In this document: positions 32,890 to 46,027 of the stretch, in pieces
Layout: the number at the start of each line of letters is the position of its first letter
Position numbering within the stretch: the stretch's first letter is position 1
Source: Sweltsa coloradensis
Lineage: Eukaryota > Arthropoda > Insecta > Plecoptera > Chloroperlidae
Length of the DNA: 64,000 nt
Direction of reading: 5' to 3'
NCBI GenBank assembly: GCA_024449915.1
Contig: JAMZAV010000107.1
Coordinates: 682,001-746,000 of the forward strand
Notes under the pieces: model-generated
Database searches by the model: none
What the model was told of the DNA's origin: nothing
What the model saw: the letters and a program-made list of their open reading frames with translations, nothing else
Made by a program: the position numbers and the translations under genes

Positions 32890-33150
32890 TATTAATGGAG
32901 GGTTCGAGAGCTAGTGTAACGTCTTCGTTCTCCTCTACGTCTGCTCGGCAGTCCGGGTTAGTGGAGGAACCTATATGGCTGTCAAGGTTACACCGTACTT
33001 TCGGATGGGACGTAAAGCCGTTGGTCCCCTTGGTATTTTTCGAAAGGAGTAGGCTACGTGCCGGTACCGGGTTTCCCATCATCCCTTCTATTCATAATCA
33101 TACTTCATCCTCATCTATCACCACTCATCGTTTCGAATAGCCTTAGTGCA
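32890..33150 (+). mobile_element. SINE-like element sharing its tail with 51310-51480
   Basis: The head has GGTTCGAGAGC. The 3' part (ATCATACTTCATCC, TATCACCACTCATCG, TCGAATAGCCTTAGTG) recurs inverted at 51355-51400. The frames on both strands (81 and 78 codons) are by-products of CG-rich, stop-poor DNA. Confidence 0.5.
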
Positions 33151-34304
33151 TTAAAATGAGATGAGACGTTAAGGAGGGACAACTCTGAAAAGGAGCTAAA
33201 AACCGAAAAACTAACAAAAAATGAAAAATGTGTTTTATGCTTTGACTAATTCTAATAATTGAAAAAAATATAAAAAAATAGTTTTTTAAATTGTATAAGT
33301 TTTTTTATGGTATATATATATATTTGTTATATGTTGTATAATTATATGTATATATAGATATTTATGGTTTTACAATGTTTTTTTTATATATATATAATAA
33401 TATATTCTATTTATATATTTAAAAAATATATATGGTGATTTTTACTGATAAATTAAATATAACTTGTATTTATAATATGTTATTGTAATTACGTCCATTG
33501 AACTTTGATTGCCATTTACCGGTTATCTTTTTTCTTACATTTCTTAGGACTTGGGAAACTCTAGTTTCCACAATATTTGAGCTACAGCCATGACATTTTT
33601 TGTGAATTTACTTCAAAATGAAATAAGGTCCCCTAGTATAGAGACATGCATACCTTAAATAAAACTTAGTAAATTAAATCCTAAAACTTAAATGATAAAA
33701 GTAAATATGCAAATTCAAATAATTTTCATAACTTGATAATTCGTATACAATTTTGAATGATGAATTAAAACAAATACTGGGTTACCTCAATTGGTTTATG
33801 ACCTTAATTTTAAAATCATGTTTTAAAAATTATGTTGATTGGTTCTCTTCGAAACATTCCCCAGGTAAACCATTGTTAAATCAACAATGAAAAGTGAATT
33901 ACAATGCCGTTAATAATAATAAAAAATAAAAAATAAATTTTTTACTAGTTGAATATCTTCGTTAACATACACACAAAAAACCAGATTATTTTAATGAAAA
34001 CTATAGAAGTTTTGATTTTCAGAGTTGTCCCTGCAATATCAATTCAATCACAATCCAGCTTTATCCAAACCCTTCCATCAGCATTATTTTGCATTCCATT
34101 TTTTTTAAACAATGGTTGTAACAATAATTGTTAATTAAATTAGAAAATTAAAAATTTATATTACATTTTATTAGGCTTATCGTCATTAGGCATTATTACG
34201 CTCATCCAATAAATTATAGTTGAAATAGGCTGTAATTGCAAATGAATTTACGATTTAAAACTCTTCTGGTCAGATAAAATTAACAATTAATTAGTAATTT
34301 TTTT
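33151..34304. repeat. Very AT-rich stretch with TA runs
   Basis: TA/TATA runs and T/A homopolymers at about 33255-33445, then featureless AT-rich DNA. Nothing coding is recognised. Confidence 0.6.
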
Positions 34305-34810
34305 ATGTGCGTAAAACTGCAAAGATATCGATATTTCGCTACGATATCGATATGTGGAAATATTTTCGATGTAGATATTTGGACCGTTTCGAAATATCGT
34401 TTTTCAAGTCAACTTTTTGTTAAAAACGTGAAGAACGAAAATGAAGATAGGATTTTTTGGGAATGTCGATGTGAAGGCCTTTTACTCTGTCAAGAGAAAA
34501 AATGGATAAATGAATGTATTTTTTGAAATTTTGGTTTGAAAGCATAATTATTATGGTGGAGGTGCCGGGTAGGCTACAGTAAATTCATCCTGACTTTTAT
34601 GTATGGTGGAGGTGCCGGGTCATTAAACGAGAATCTAACCTCTTGAAAATCGTTACGAATTTTTGGCGATACCTTATTATTCTTTTTTTCCTCACATTTT
34701 TAATAACAGGCCTACTCTTTTGATGAAATTGATTTTTTATTTAAATTTTGTATATTTTTTTGCACAAATAATAAAAATTTTATACATCGATATCGATATC
34801 GAACTTTTCG
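34305..34810 (-). mobile_element. Third family H copy with ATCGATATCG-rich flank
   Basis: On the minus strand: ATCGATATCGATG, TTTATTATTTGTGCA, AATAAGGTATCGCCAAAA, AATGACCCGGCACCTCCACC. The CCCGGCACCTCCACC terminus occurs twice here (34552-34568 and 34601-34617 as complement). The block at 34320-34395 matches 21780-21850 inverted. The 73-codon frame over it is not meaningful. Confidence 0.55.
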
Positions 34811-35814
34811 AGTGATTTCTATAACTGCTGTAGTTAAAACTATATTAATGTATGTTCCAACACTGTACCCATATAACATCACGGCTATCTGTGTGCGCCG
34901 TAAACTTTCTGGGCATAAAATATTCGTCCATCTTCCTTGTGCTTAGCATTCGGCTCAACTTTGGTATTGGATGTTGTGCTCCCGGTTCCTTCTCAACTCA
35001 ATAATATAATGTTCACGGCACCAAAGAAAAGGGGTGTAGTTTCGAAGTATGATTGTGTATACTTTTTACATTTAGAACGATTTTTTAACGAGGTATAATA
35101 TGAATGCTTTTAAAGTTACGTGTAGGCCTACCACAAATTGACACTTACTCCAAATTACATATCTTTTATGGACAACATCTTCAATAAAAGGACATTTTGA
35201 GTGGAGATTTTTTTGGAGGACAATTTTAGTTTGGCAATATGCTTCTGAATAGTAAACAATCTTACGATAGGCCCTTATGGCCAGCCACTGTTATATACAC
35301 ATTTTAGTATTAGGAAAGCTCCTTCGTAAACCACATCTATTAATTTAGACTCTTGCCAATCCAGACTAGACTGGATGGATCTCTCAGATATCGCATTGCT
35401 TAACTTAGGCCACACTATTATATGAACTTTTCACAAGATTATTTAATATAATATGTTTTCAATAATAAAACTTCTAATTTAATTAGAACTGATTTTAAAA
35501 TATTAAAATATTCCATATCCATAATAATTGGGTATTCTTCAGAGTGGGATTTTAACCTAAGAATGTATGCCAAGTTAAATAAATCATTTCTAAGAAATGA
35601 ATAATTTGTACTGAATGACAATTGTGATGTACAGCGTGAGGTTTTGTACAACAAATACTCAACACTGGTCTATAGTCCACCTATAAACGAAATCGTATCT
35701 ACAGTGTGTAACACTCTTCTTTCTATTGACCAATGTGATTTAGTCATTTTCACAACTAAAATAATTGTGATTGTATGAATGGCGTGATTGAAAATTATTT
35801 TAATTTATTACAAT
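34811..35814. other. No recognised feature
   Basis: AT-rich DNA with one small antisense frame (35439-35654) lacking any domain. Confidence 0.5.
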
Positions 35815-36465
35815 GTTAAGGCTGTTGTAATCAGGGTAGGGTCAAAACCTTAGAAGTCCATGAAAGTTGGCTGAATGAAAAAGTACCTTTAATACAACAG
35901 CGAAAAAAATATATTTTTTTGGTCGGGTCATAACCTCACTATCGACTATTATATCTCGTTTTTTGACAATAGTGTAGCCAGCACAGATAGTGCAAAATTA
36001 AATTTTGTGAATCGGTATTCTGGTTATAGTTTCTTAAAACCTTTAGCTACAACTTCAACTATAAGGACAAATAGATTTCTGAAATATAAGGAGGTTTACG
36101 ATTTTTTTGTGAGACGATACAAAAATCCAAAAAAATCATATTTGTACCGTTTGACAAAGAAAATCGTACACCAACTGTATTTTCAGAAATCTATTTGTCC
36201 TTGTAGTTGAAGTTGTAGCTAAAGGTGTAAAGAAACTGTATCCAGAAAACCGATTCTCAAAAATTAATTTTGCAATAACTGTGCTGGCTACACTATTGTC
36301 AAAAAAACAACACATAATGGCCAAAAGTAAGGTTACGTCCCGAACAAAATTTTTTTTTTCTTTTTTTTCCTGCTTTAAGTAAGGCCCTCTTTCATTCAAA
36401 AAAATTTTCAGCCATGTTTCTTCAACTTTCAAATTATCGGCCAGAGGTGGTACAATAGCCTTAAC
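35815..36465. mobile_element. Family F foldback element, 651 bp
   Basis: The ends are GTTAAGGCTGTTGTA and, inverted, GTTAAGGCTATTGTA. The two halves are inverted copies of each other over most of their length: strong around GACAATAGTGTAGCCAGCAC / GTGCTGGCTACACTATTGTC (35965 and 36281) and again around GGACAAATAGATTTCTG / CAGAAATCTATTTGTCC, weaker elsewhere. A related half-element is at 57199-57580. The 131-codon frame at 36136-36531 (-) crosses the element's border and is not a gene. Confidence 0.75.
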
Positions 36466-38787
36466 TATCCTCATATAATTATGAATATTGGATAATTTTC
36501 TTAAGGTTTTCCATTGATACAACACTATCATTTATCACGAAAATACTGGACTGAGTCAACTACATCTTAGGTCCCCTAACAAGGGACACATCAACAGGTA
36601 CTTGACAACCCCCCCCCCCCAGGAGCCCCCCTCACGCGAGCCCACGAGAGTCGAACCATGTCAACAAAAACGCAGAGGGAGTATCAAATCTCTGCACTGA
36701 ATAGAACTAAGGTAGGAAGGCGGGGGTGTGCAGCATAATGCACACTATAAAACCTAGCACAGTGGTAGGCGTTCCTGTGAGTTTATCATCACCGGCCTAG
36801 GCGGAGCGAGTAGAGTGGGGCCAGCCTTCGACAGGACGACGGGAAACTGATGCGTAACGTTCACTTTAGATGGGTCATGAAGTGCGGCCATGGGAAGAAA
36901 CACAAAAAACAAAAAAACAAAATGAATTGAGGAATTTTCCCAGGCCGTCACTTCTGTCTAGCAACTTCGTGATATCAATCTTGACATTTTCTGTTGGGAG
37001 CTACTAAAATGATCCACCTATTATGAATTATGACAGTGATCCGGCGTAACTAGATTTTGGATCTGTGTACCCCCCACACGTACAAATTTTAATATTAAAA
37101 TCATAATGTGGAACAAAAATTATTTATATCCACTGTATTCGCTTTCACATTCTCTCATTGTAGTACCCTTAACACGACTGTTTAAAACTATCATTATTCA
37201 TTCTCTATATTTTTGTTAGTAGCTGTTTATTGGTTGTGAGTTGATTTGCATGACGAAACAATGACTAAGTGATTTCCTCAACATGATTAACAGCTGTTCC
37301 ATCCTCGTGATTATGATGTGTGAGTTTGGTGAGATCTGCTTAATTCTCATAATTTAAAATCAACTAATTTGATATATCATTAGCATTACCTTTTAAAAAC
37401 ACGTTTTGCCCGCAGTCGAAGCCTGAAAACATCTGAGAGGGGTACGTGCCCCTGGGCGTAACAATTGCTTGTTGCCACGGTGAGATTCGGATGGGTAATT
37501 CCTTTCCCTGCCCTATCCAAATCACACGTCGAGTGCTAAAGTGAAAGGGAAATTAATGGTTTATAAACATGCATCACCCCTGAAACTCCAAACTCACTTG
37601 TCATTCATTTGACTTAGTGCCAAATTATTAAACTATAGCTGGCTCATTATCCTTGGAATGGTATAGGTAGGTGTATCCTGTTTCCAATGATAAAGGCCCA
37701 GAGTTTAATTCTCAGCCAATATTCATTTAACGTCTCAGAAGTCAAAACAGGAAAATACTAAACTGATGATGTTTTCCAGAAAAAAATTGGGTCGTGTCGT
37801 TTAGAACCCATACATGCAGCCATCGGTAAATACACAGATTTTGCAAACGCAATTGCTTTTTTCCAGATTTGCAAATTGCAATGTGTGTTAATTTGCATTT
37901 GCATTTATTTTCATTTGAGAATATAAATGATTAACAAAAGATATTTTGTTCAAAATTTAGTAAATTCAGATACTATAATAAAACTATATATTAGTAATAT
38001 AATGAATTCACATATTTGATTCTCACACAAAAAACTAACCTGGGCAATGATTATATATTGCAAAATATGTGGAAATGACGATTGACTTTTTTCCAATGTC
38101 CTGTTCGTGTGTTATGTTTATGTTTATGTAGCGTTTGTTGCCATCAGATCAGGTGTAATGGATATAACAGGTGGTATTAATCCTCTGCGGTTGATACAAT
38201 ACCTAGAAACATATTGCATGTTTCCATTGAAAGAAACCCTGCAGCCATCGTCTGCTATTTAATTCTAGCCAAACGCTTGATATTTATGAGACATATATAT
38301 TTGCATTTCAATTTAAGAACAAGATATCGCTGCTTTATCACATATCTAATAAAAGCATTTTTAAGTATATACATTAATCAGAATTGTGGTTGCAGCAAAT
38401 TATTCACAAGGAATTGTAAAGAGTAATTTATAATAAAACAGATTCATTTTTCCTTTAGTAATGAGACAAACACATATGTCCAGAAGAAATATTTATACTT
38501 ATAATCATGCACATCGATTTGATTATAAAATGACTCTATGCAGCTCATATGGCTTTAAAATTACCAGCATATGTTAAAAATGGATCGTCGTAAACCTGAG
38601 AGTTATAGCACAATGGAGAACGTCATTTAATATTAAAATGCCCGAGAAAGAAGTGAGGAAGCTTATCAACAGCTGTTACTGTTGAACAAAACATTGTGAA
38701 GATTCGTGGTGATATCTATGCTCATGCTCCACGCATATTCCGATACAAATTTTATACTTGGAAACAGAATAAGAATTTAGCTCTAAT
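36466..38787. other. No gene; C run and one tRNA-like SINE head
   Basis: A run of 12 C lies at 36609-36620. Around 37640-37725 (+) the order GGCTCATTATCC ... AGAGTTTAATTCTCAG resembles a decayed tRNA-derived head. Everything else is AT-rich DNA without recognisable genes. Confidence 0.4.
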
Positions 38788-40419
38788 TTGAGAATGTGTC
38801 ACGATAGGAATTTTGATGGAATGATGATTACATATCATTTTCATATGCGATCAAAAATCCGTTATAAAATTAAATTGAATTACAAGACAGTATCGATAGC
38901 AAAACACGGTACATTTCTGATAAAATTTATTAGATCCACTTTGCTCTCAAAAACAATAACAAACGAATTATTCGATTTCTTTAAAACAGTATTGTTATTT
39001 TGTAATGAGACATGCTACCCCAGCATAAAATGCCGTAATTACAGTATTGGCTTCTGACTCTGCGTGCTAAGACTGTTACAGTGTACTAAGAATATTCCTT
39101 GTAATTAATATGTTAAAGCATTATAATAAATGAATTCATAGTTTAAGTGCATTATAATAATTGACTTCATAGTTTAAGTTTATAGAGACGTGGTGCTCAT
39201 TTTAATCGATTCCTGGGTTTGTATGAGTGACTATAACCACGCATTCTACACCGTAGCCTATTCTCAAAAATATTCTGTGAGGTGTGTGGTTGGTGGTATT
39301 GTCTAACTAAATCAGTATTTCCGTATCCAATTTCCTTTTCTGTTTACTGTTATACTGTTTTTCTTCTGTTTTTCCTTTTTTGTTTACATTCATTTATTGT
39401 CCTACTTTTTTAAAACTAAGTGTATTTAATTATTCTAAATTTTTGTTCTGTTTTATTTGTATAAATGTTAAGTTACTTTATAATTTGTATTTGTATCATT
39501 TGAGTAAGTAATCATGGGTTGTAATGTTATTATTTTCTACATTACTTCAAATAGTGTTTGTTTATTATATTTTGCAAATTCGTCTAATTGTATTTGATGC
39601 CCTCCTTTGTAAAAATCAGTTTAATTAAGAAACAAACATTTTAATATGACAATGCTCCAATTCCTAAGCAATATATTGCATCGTTATGGCCCGGTTTTGG
39701 TTCTGTTGTGTCACTGCATACCTTTGCTCTTTGACAAAATTGTTTGTCCCCTTTTTTCTCGAATCAGTAAATTTGAGTACAAAAGCGAGAAGAATTTGTT
39801 GGCAAATGCCTGAGAAGGTCGCCTTGAAAGAAAGTGAGAGGTAATCCAACAATGAGGGTGGAGTAGAAGCACATAGTGGGTGCTCAACGCCCAACAGATC
39901 TTACAAAGGAACAGAAGGTAAATTTCTTATGCTTGAGTGAGAGTATACATTTTATTGTAAATAAGTGGGTGAAACTAAGTGAGACAAAGTTTCCATGGAG
40001 GGGCTGGGAGGTCTCTTCGGTCCAACAATCAGGATAATCAGGAGAGTTTTTGTGAAAGGAGATCGAGCCCGTCCTCTCATCCGTGATGTTGATTCTAACT
40101 GACCCCCCGTTCCGTTTCACAATCTCGTTCTCACATGTTAATCATAACACTTCGGTCGGAGTTAGCCTTTACACCATTTCCGTAATTAGGGACGGTAAAT
40201 TAAGGTAACCGCAAGGACAAACCTTCCCATCAAGTTGAGATGAAATAATAAACACATGTATTTTATTTGCGTTAACGATGGCTCTCTATTTGGGTGGCAT
40301 TAACCACGATGTGAAAGGGTGTAGGTTCGCTTAAGCCGATATGACCACTCATTTTTCTCATCCAACCGCAAAAAAAAACTATTTTCTTGAGCTATTTTGA
40401 AAAGTTATTTGTCTATTTA
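38788..40419. other. No gene; short duplication
   Basis: GCATTATAATAA...TTCATAGTTTAAGT occurs twice in tandem at 39119-39148 and 39149-39180. Frames at 38788-39057, 39664-39894 and 39884-40120 have no domains or splice support. Confidence 0.45.
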
Positions 40420-41600
40420 ATTACCTGCGCTCTATCGACGTTCAATACAACGCATCTGCTTGCCGAAGCAAACCAAGCCTGTCTCTAATGAACTGTCTCG
40501 AAATAGCTATGTGTTCCGCTTGACACAGTGACACATTGACAGTGACAACGAACGATTCGGTGAGTCGCGCGCATTCAGCTTGGAAACGCGATGTTCACTT
40601 TCTTCTCGTTCATACGCTCCTGATACTTGGCAAGACGGAGGAATCACTGCGCCGATCTCACGCGCGCGCGGCTGCCGTCTGGCTGGTCTTCCACACGTCA
40701 CATGAATATCAATTACCCTTTCGTTTAGAAAAACAACCATTATTATCTCGAAACTAATTAAATGATCCTAATTGTGCAATTGAAACCACCCTTATCAATT
40801 GCCGCCAATCAATCAACAACCATGTTCAATAGGTTTGTGTACACGCTGTTCGGAAACCATCAGTTGTGTTGTGTCGTCACACCGGTCATCGCAGCAGCCA
40901 CCCACACCACCCTGTTATCACCTCCATTATCTACGTGATTCCTGCTACTCGCACTGTTGTTACCCGGCGTCTTCTTTTGGTCTTTACATGTCCAGTAATT
41001 TCATATCCTTGTAGAAGATGCCGCGCCGGCGTGCGTTTAGTAGACGAGAGAGATGTGCTGCAAGTTACCACATTCTGCGGTAGATGGCGACCCACTCCAA
41101 GCTAAAGCGAACGGTATGCGATCACTCCAAAATACAACAACCACAACTTCGGCGGCGGCGGACGCCGGTCGTCAAATTTGGCAACACCGGAGATGTGACG
41201 ACGATTTATTATTAATTATCGTAGAGGCGCCGGATGGCCAACAAAAGGTCCTCCATGAATTTTTCCAAGGGTGTTATTGATCCGAAAGAGACTAGAGGTA
41301 TTCTTCGCAGCTGTATGGTGGATATAGTGTGTAAATGTGGGGGGCCTTATCGCGGCTGAAAACTGGTTTAAATTAGTTAATTATCTCTTGTTCCTCTATG
41401 GCCTAGCTCGAGGGGCCCCGCGTCGAATCTGACATGCCAATGTGTTGCTCCTCCGTGTGAGGTCCAATGACGTCACGGACATGGACACGCCCCCTTAATG
41501 GCCATCCGCACACCTCGACTGCAATCGCGCCGAAACCAAATCACTACCTTACCAATTATTCTTGGCTACACCTTTCCCCCTGCATCAGCATATACCCATC
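40420..41600. promoter_or_regulatory. GC- and CpG-rich island, possible promoter
   Basis: This kilobase stands out by its GC and CpG content, including CACGCGCGCGCGG near 40660 and CGGCGGCGGCGGACGCC near 41150. A good donor on the plus strand (ATTCG|GTGAGT, exon end 40559) could end a leader exon. A small frame starting at an ATG at 41084 (43 codons, MATHSKLKRTVCDHSK) is the only ORF with a translation-start-like context. Several overlapping frames on both strands are long only because stops are rare in GC-rich DNA. I call it an island, with transcription direction unknown. Confidence 0.3.
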
Positions 41601-42995
41601 CAGAGAGTACTCTCGCGCAGATATTCAAATGGCTACTTAAAACCAGTAACGTTTGAGGGAAATTGATTCAGAAACTTTCCATTTATTACGTGCCCCGTGT
41701 CTTAATGAACTAATTTGAGGTGAGCCCGTCTAGGTCTAAGAGGTATGGATGGGTTGATGGAACCCGCGACTATAGTCAGTCCCCATGCATGCCTAGCGGC
41801 GCAGCGTGGCAGGAGACCTACGTGGTTTCTCTTCAATGCGTATAATTTACTTGATTCAATTACATTATGAATTCCAGAGCATAAGGTATAAAAGCATACA
41901 TTATAAATAAACCTTATACAGCTCTTTTTTTTAATAAATTGTTCCCAAATACACAGTAATGATGATAACTTTATTTCAGGTATATCTAATTTGCTCCTTT
42001 TCACGCTTATGTATAATCTTACAGGATTCGAAAGCAATTGAGACCAGATTTAATACCTATCTGGGTATTCAATTGGACGTCTTGGGCACTGGGGCTGTAA
42101 GATTGATTTAATAAGATTCATATTCATATTAAACTGCCATTTTGTTATTGTCGATCGTATACCATGCAACCGATTTCAAATTAAAAAATTCAATCCTGCT
42201 TGAAAACAATGAAGTTTGCTGCAGCTGTTAAAAAGCAATCGAAATTGGTAACTATTGTTCTCGTAGTTCTCAGAGAGTTTGGGTGGTCATCTCTTTGTGT
42301 CTGTGCTCACACAAAGAGCTTGTGCATTTTACACTTAATTAACAAGTTCATTCAAATAGAAAACTTCTGAATGGTTATCAATTGTGGCCAGAAACATAAC
42401 GACACAATAACAATTAGCATGTTCGTTCAATCAGTCGGACACTCTAAGGAACATGTGAAATAGATAAGCATTGAACAGACCACCCGGATTCAATCGTAAA
42501 CTTAATGCTTATTAACTGCATAATAAAACTAAAAGCAAAGCGCACTATCAGCTTGATGCATTGCCCATCCCAGCTCAGCCCCTACACAAGAATCTGTTCA
42601 TGAAATTCAGGACGAGGACAAAAAGACAATCAGTAAAAAAAGGGTGGAGTTTTCGGCTATAACATGTACCAGTATAATAATGATATAGCAACAACGTGTA
42701 AAATTCCTCATTTAACTGCTGATTAGAAATTTGGATTTTAAAATCAATTTAAGTTTCTCTTTTCGACTAACATGTTGTCTTTCCGAGTTAGGTGGCATTT
42801 CGTCATACTGTGAATAATCAAATTAGGTGAATAAATAATCCACTCAAAATAAAATTGATATAAAATGATGTGTCCAGCATACTCCAAGTTGTGCCATCTC
42901 ACCTCTCACAATAGAATGCATGTCCATGGAAAACATGCAGGTACTAACTTTCATTTGAGAAGCTAATTTGCAAACTAGCGAATGTTGTTATAATA
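41601..42995. other. No recognised feature
   Basis: AT-rich DNA; the antisense frame 41702-42037 has no domain. A short inverted pair (CTCTTTGTGT...ACACAAAGAG, 42291-42319) forms a small hairpin. Confidence 0.45.
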
Positions 42996-44360
42996 CTAGG
43001 AAACGCTCAGTTGGACGCGTTGATAAGCGAGTACGTGCTATAGCTAGACCCACATTGCACATTTTTTTAAATTTTAAAATTTGCGACGTTCGCTGTCCAC
43101 AGGGCCATGTTTTCAATATTATTTATTATTGCCAAGGTATTTGGGTAAACCCGTGTGTAAATCTTTACTTTAAAATCCACCGCCATCTAGAGGACCTTGA
43201 CTTCTTGGGAAAACTATTTAAACTCTTTGGTGACAGCTTCCTCGAAAGTATTTTGATTACTTCTAGGTGGCAGTGCATTAGAAACTTCGCGCGTCTTTTC
43301 GTTGCCATGGCAACGTTACTTTTGTTATATTAAGCGAGCGAAGCGAGCGTTTCCATTTGACTCTGCCGGAAAAATTTGTCACTCGTTTTTTTTTTTTTTT
43401 TTTTGTATGTCTCGCCATAACGTTCGAACGGGGGCTCGGATCGAGTTGAAATTTGGGCCATCCGCAAGCTTTGTTCTCGATTTAATGCCATTTGTTTGTG
43501 GCAAAATCGTTCAAAAGTTAAAAAGTTACATTAAAGTTAATCGAAAGTTTTTTTTCAAACTAACCGGCGACAAAAATCTGAGATAGCCAAATCATTTAGA
43601 ATGTCCGTCCGGTCACGAATATGTTAATTTTAGTTTGACCGATAAGTAGTGTAGATGGAAATTACATTATAACAAAAGTAACGTTGCCATGGCAACGAAA
43701 AGACGCGCGAAGTTTCTAATGCACTGCACCTAGAAGTAATCAAAATATTCGAGGAAGCAGTTTTATTATTTGTCACCAAAGAGTTTAAATATTTCCCAAT
43801 GAGTCAAGGTCCTCTAGAGCGGTGGATTTTATCCCCAAAGTAAAGATTTACATACGGGTTACCCAAATACCTTGGCAATAATAAATAATTCGGAAACATG
43901 GCCCTGTGGGACAGCGAACGTCGCAAATTTTAAAATTTAAAAAAATGTGCATTGTGGGTCTAGCTATAGCACGTTGCTCGCTTATAAAACGCGTCCAACT
44001 GAGCGTTTCCTAGTGTAATTTCCATCTACACTACTTATCGGAGCAAAATAAAATTAACATATTTCGTGACCGGACGGACATTCTAAATGATTTGGCTACT
44101 CAGATTTTGTCGCCGTTTATTTAAAAAAAAAAATTTTCGATTAACTTTAATGTAACTTTTTAACTTTTTGAACGATTTTGCCACAAAACTAATGGCATTC
44201 AATCGAGAACGAAGCTTGCGGATGGTCAAAATTTCAACTTAATCCTAGCCTCCGTTCGAACGTTATGGCGAGACATACAAACAAACAAAAAAACAAAAAC
44301 AAAACCAGTGACTAATTTTTCCGGCAGAGTCAAATGGAAACGCTCGCTTCGCTCGCTTAA
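42996..44360 (-). mobile_element. HINE-like family A copy, split by a nested copy
   Basis: The outer, minus-strand element has its CTAG end at 42996 and its TTAAGCGAGCGAAGCGAGCG end at 44360. It is interrupted at 43330/44014 by a complete plus-strand family A copy. Removing the inner copy restores continuity with the family sequence (GTAGATGGAAATTACA joined to TATAACAAAAG), so the outer copy was there first. The 121-codon frame 42968-43333 lies in it and is not a gene. Confidence 0.75.
43331..44013 (+). mobile_element. HINE-like family A copy, nested, complete
   Basis: Runs from TAAGCGAGCGAAGCG (preceded by T) to GAGCGTTTCCTAG (followed by T) with the AACGC (10 nt) GCGTT hairpin. No target duplication is visible: the flanking outer element continues without repeated bases. 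It carries the same internal GTTGCCATGGCAAC palindrome and TGTCTCGCC block as the copy at 4543. Confidence 0.75.
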
Positions 44361-45247
44361 AAATAGTATATATGAATTAATTGCATTGTTTTATTTGAAA
44401 GTTTTGTGATTCAACTATATGTGCACTCTACATCCAAAAGGTGGATGTTCACGATGACTTTTTTCCGAGGTAAAGTTCGTGCTGTACATAAATAACCTTA
44501 TCTTGCATTATAAATTTGAATCGTATTTCCTATGTTGCATGTATTTGAATTCAAATAACATTCATTATAAAAATGAAATAACAATCTTATTGTGCTTGAC
44601 TGGGAGTTTAAATTAAACGAACAGCATTTAAGTCAAACAAATTTTGCCGTTGTTGCTTTAGCATCCATCTTTGCAATATTTTACTCTCTAAGCGTTCTCC
44701 GATTGGTTCATTCTTCTACGCAAACGTTTTCTTCTAACTTTTAAGTTTGGAGTTTGCAAACTTTTGGCCTCCTTAAGTGTCGTGAACGGCCATATTATTT
44801 TCCATATGACAAACCTTAAGTTGGCGCCAAATTTAGCGGATATGTTAATAGAAAAGTTGATCGTGAATGGGACTTTACACGGGGATTGCACTTGCAACCA
44901 TTAGTCGCAATTGACTACAAATATGCATGGTAAATTATTCCTCCAAATGATGACTCCAAATTGCGAGTTCGATTTTTATATGGTAAGTTATACTGAACTG
45001 AACATGCGCACATTTTTCTGGTTTTTAATTAAAAACTGTATGTGACTGCAGTCCCCTTGTATACCCCTTGATATCACGTGTGACGTCTTGCCATCAAATC
45101 AATGGTCAAATTAAAAGAGTTACTCATGTCTGAGGGTAATAGCGATGATGCAAGGGAACTATATTCTTCTCGGTGGGGAGTGGGGACACATATGAGTATT
45201 TGGGCGATTAATGCGTAAAATGGACTAACATACTTATAACTTAAAAT
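44361..45247. other. Unassigned; one small minus-strand frame
   Basis: A 69-codon minus-strand frame (44688-44897) has protein-like texture (FGANLRFVIWKIIWPFTTL) but no recognised family. On the plus strand a donor-like ATG|GTAAGT lies at 44978. Both are too weak to call an exon. Confidence 0.2.
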
Positions 45248-46027
45248 CAGTGGCGTAACTTAACAAGCGTCCCTCGCGCACGTATAATTAAAGTGAGCGT
45301 CTGGAGGGAGGGAGGGGGTTCAACTTACAAAATGACTTTAGGATGGTTTCATTTATGATATTTTGGAACACTTGGAAATATTTATTCAGATGTTAACCAT
45401 TTATGTACTCGCCAAGCAGTCCTAAAGGTGGATATAGATTGTAGTTGCTTCAGAGTTATTTAAAATGTTGCGTTTTCTCGCCGTCGCCTCTTAGCTGGGC
45501 GGATTAGCCAAACCGTTCGGGGTTTTGTGATGATAAAAAAACGTGAATTTTGAATCAAACGCTCAAATAATAATAATAATATTATGCTATAACTGCCAAG
45601 ATGAGGCCTGGAAAATGTTAACTGGTAGTGGTTTGGGGGTTGGGGTGGGGGAAACATAAAAAGCATATTATACTATTAAATATGATTACAAACATAAATT
45701 TTGGAAAATGGTTGATAAAAGTTTGCATATTTGGAAGAAAATATAATTATTAGACCTCCCTTTTTTAAATATTATCAGATAATGTGACCGTTGTTGACCT
45801 TTGATGTTTGAACCAATTTTGTTGATGAGGCTATGAAAAATTTTAGTGCAATTCAAGAACTTGTAGATATCCTTTATGATAAGATATCCATATTTGTTTA
45901 GTTCATTACGTGGCGACAAGCTTCTGACTAAATTCAAAACACTGTATCAGGGGGCAGGGGCCCCCTCACACACACCCCCCCCCCCCCCGCAATCGCGGGG
46001 GCTGCGGGGGCGGTAGTTACGCCACTG
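45248..46027. mobile_element. hAT-like non-autonomous element, 780 bp
   Basis: CAGTGGCGTAACT begins it and the exact complement ends it (13-bp perfect inverted repeats). The flanking octamers CTTAAAAT and CGAAAAAT agree at six of eight positions, a decayed 8-bp target duplication. G-rich and C-rich runs lie just inside the ends (GGGAGGGAGGGGG; a C run of about 15 near 45975). Frames inside it (45460-45666, 45686-45937) show no transposase. Confidence 0.65.

Noticed and set aside
32846..33140. ORFs on both strands
   Set aside because: The openness on both strands comes from CG-rich SINE-like DNA with few stops.
36136..36531. 131-codon minus-strand ORF
   Set aside because: It crosses the border of the family F foldback, and the peptide derives from its inverted halves.
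37040..37470. Another hAT-type element between CGGCGTAACTAG and GGGCGTAAC
   Set aside because: The two ends are direct rather than inverted, and no target duplication is visible.
42968..43333. 121-codon ORF
   Set aside because: It is contained in the split family A repeat and is broken in the other family A copies.
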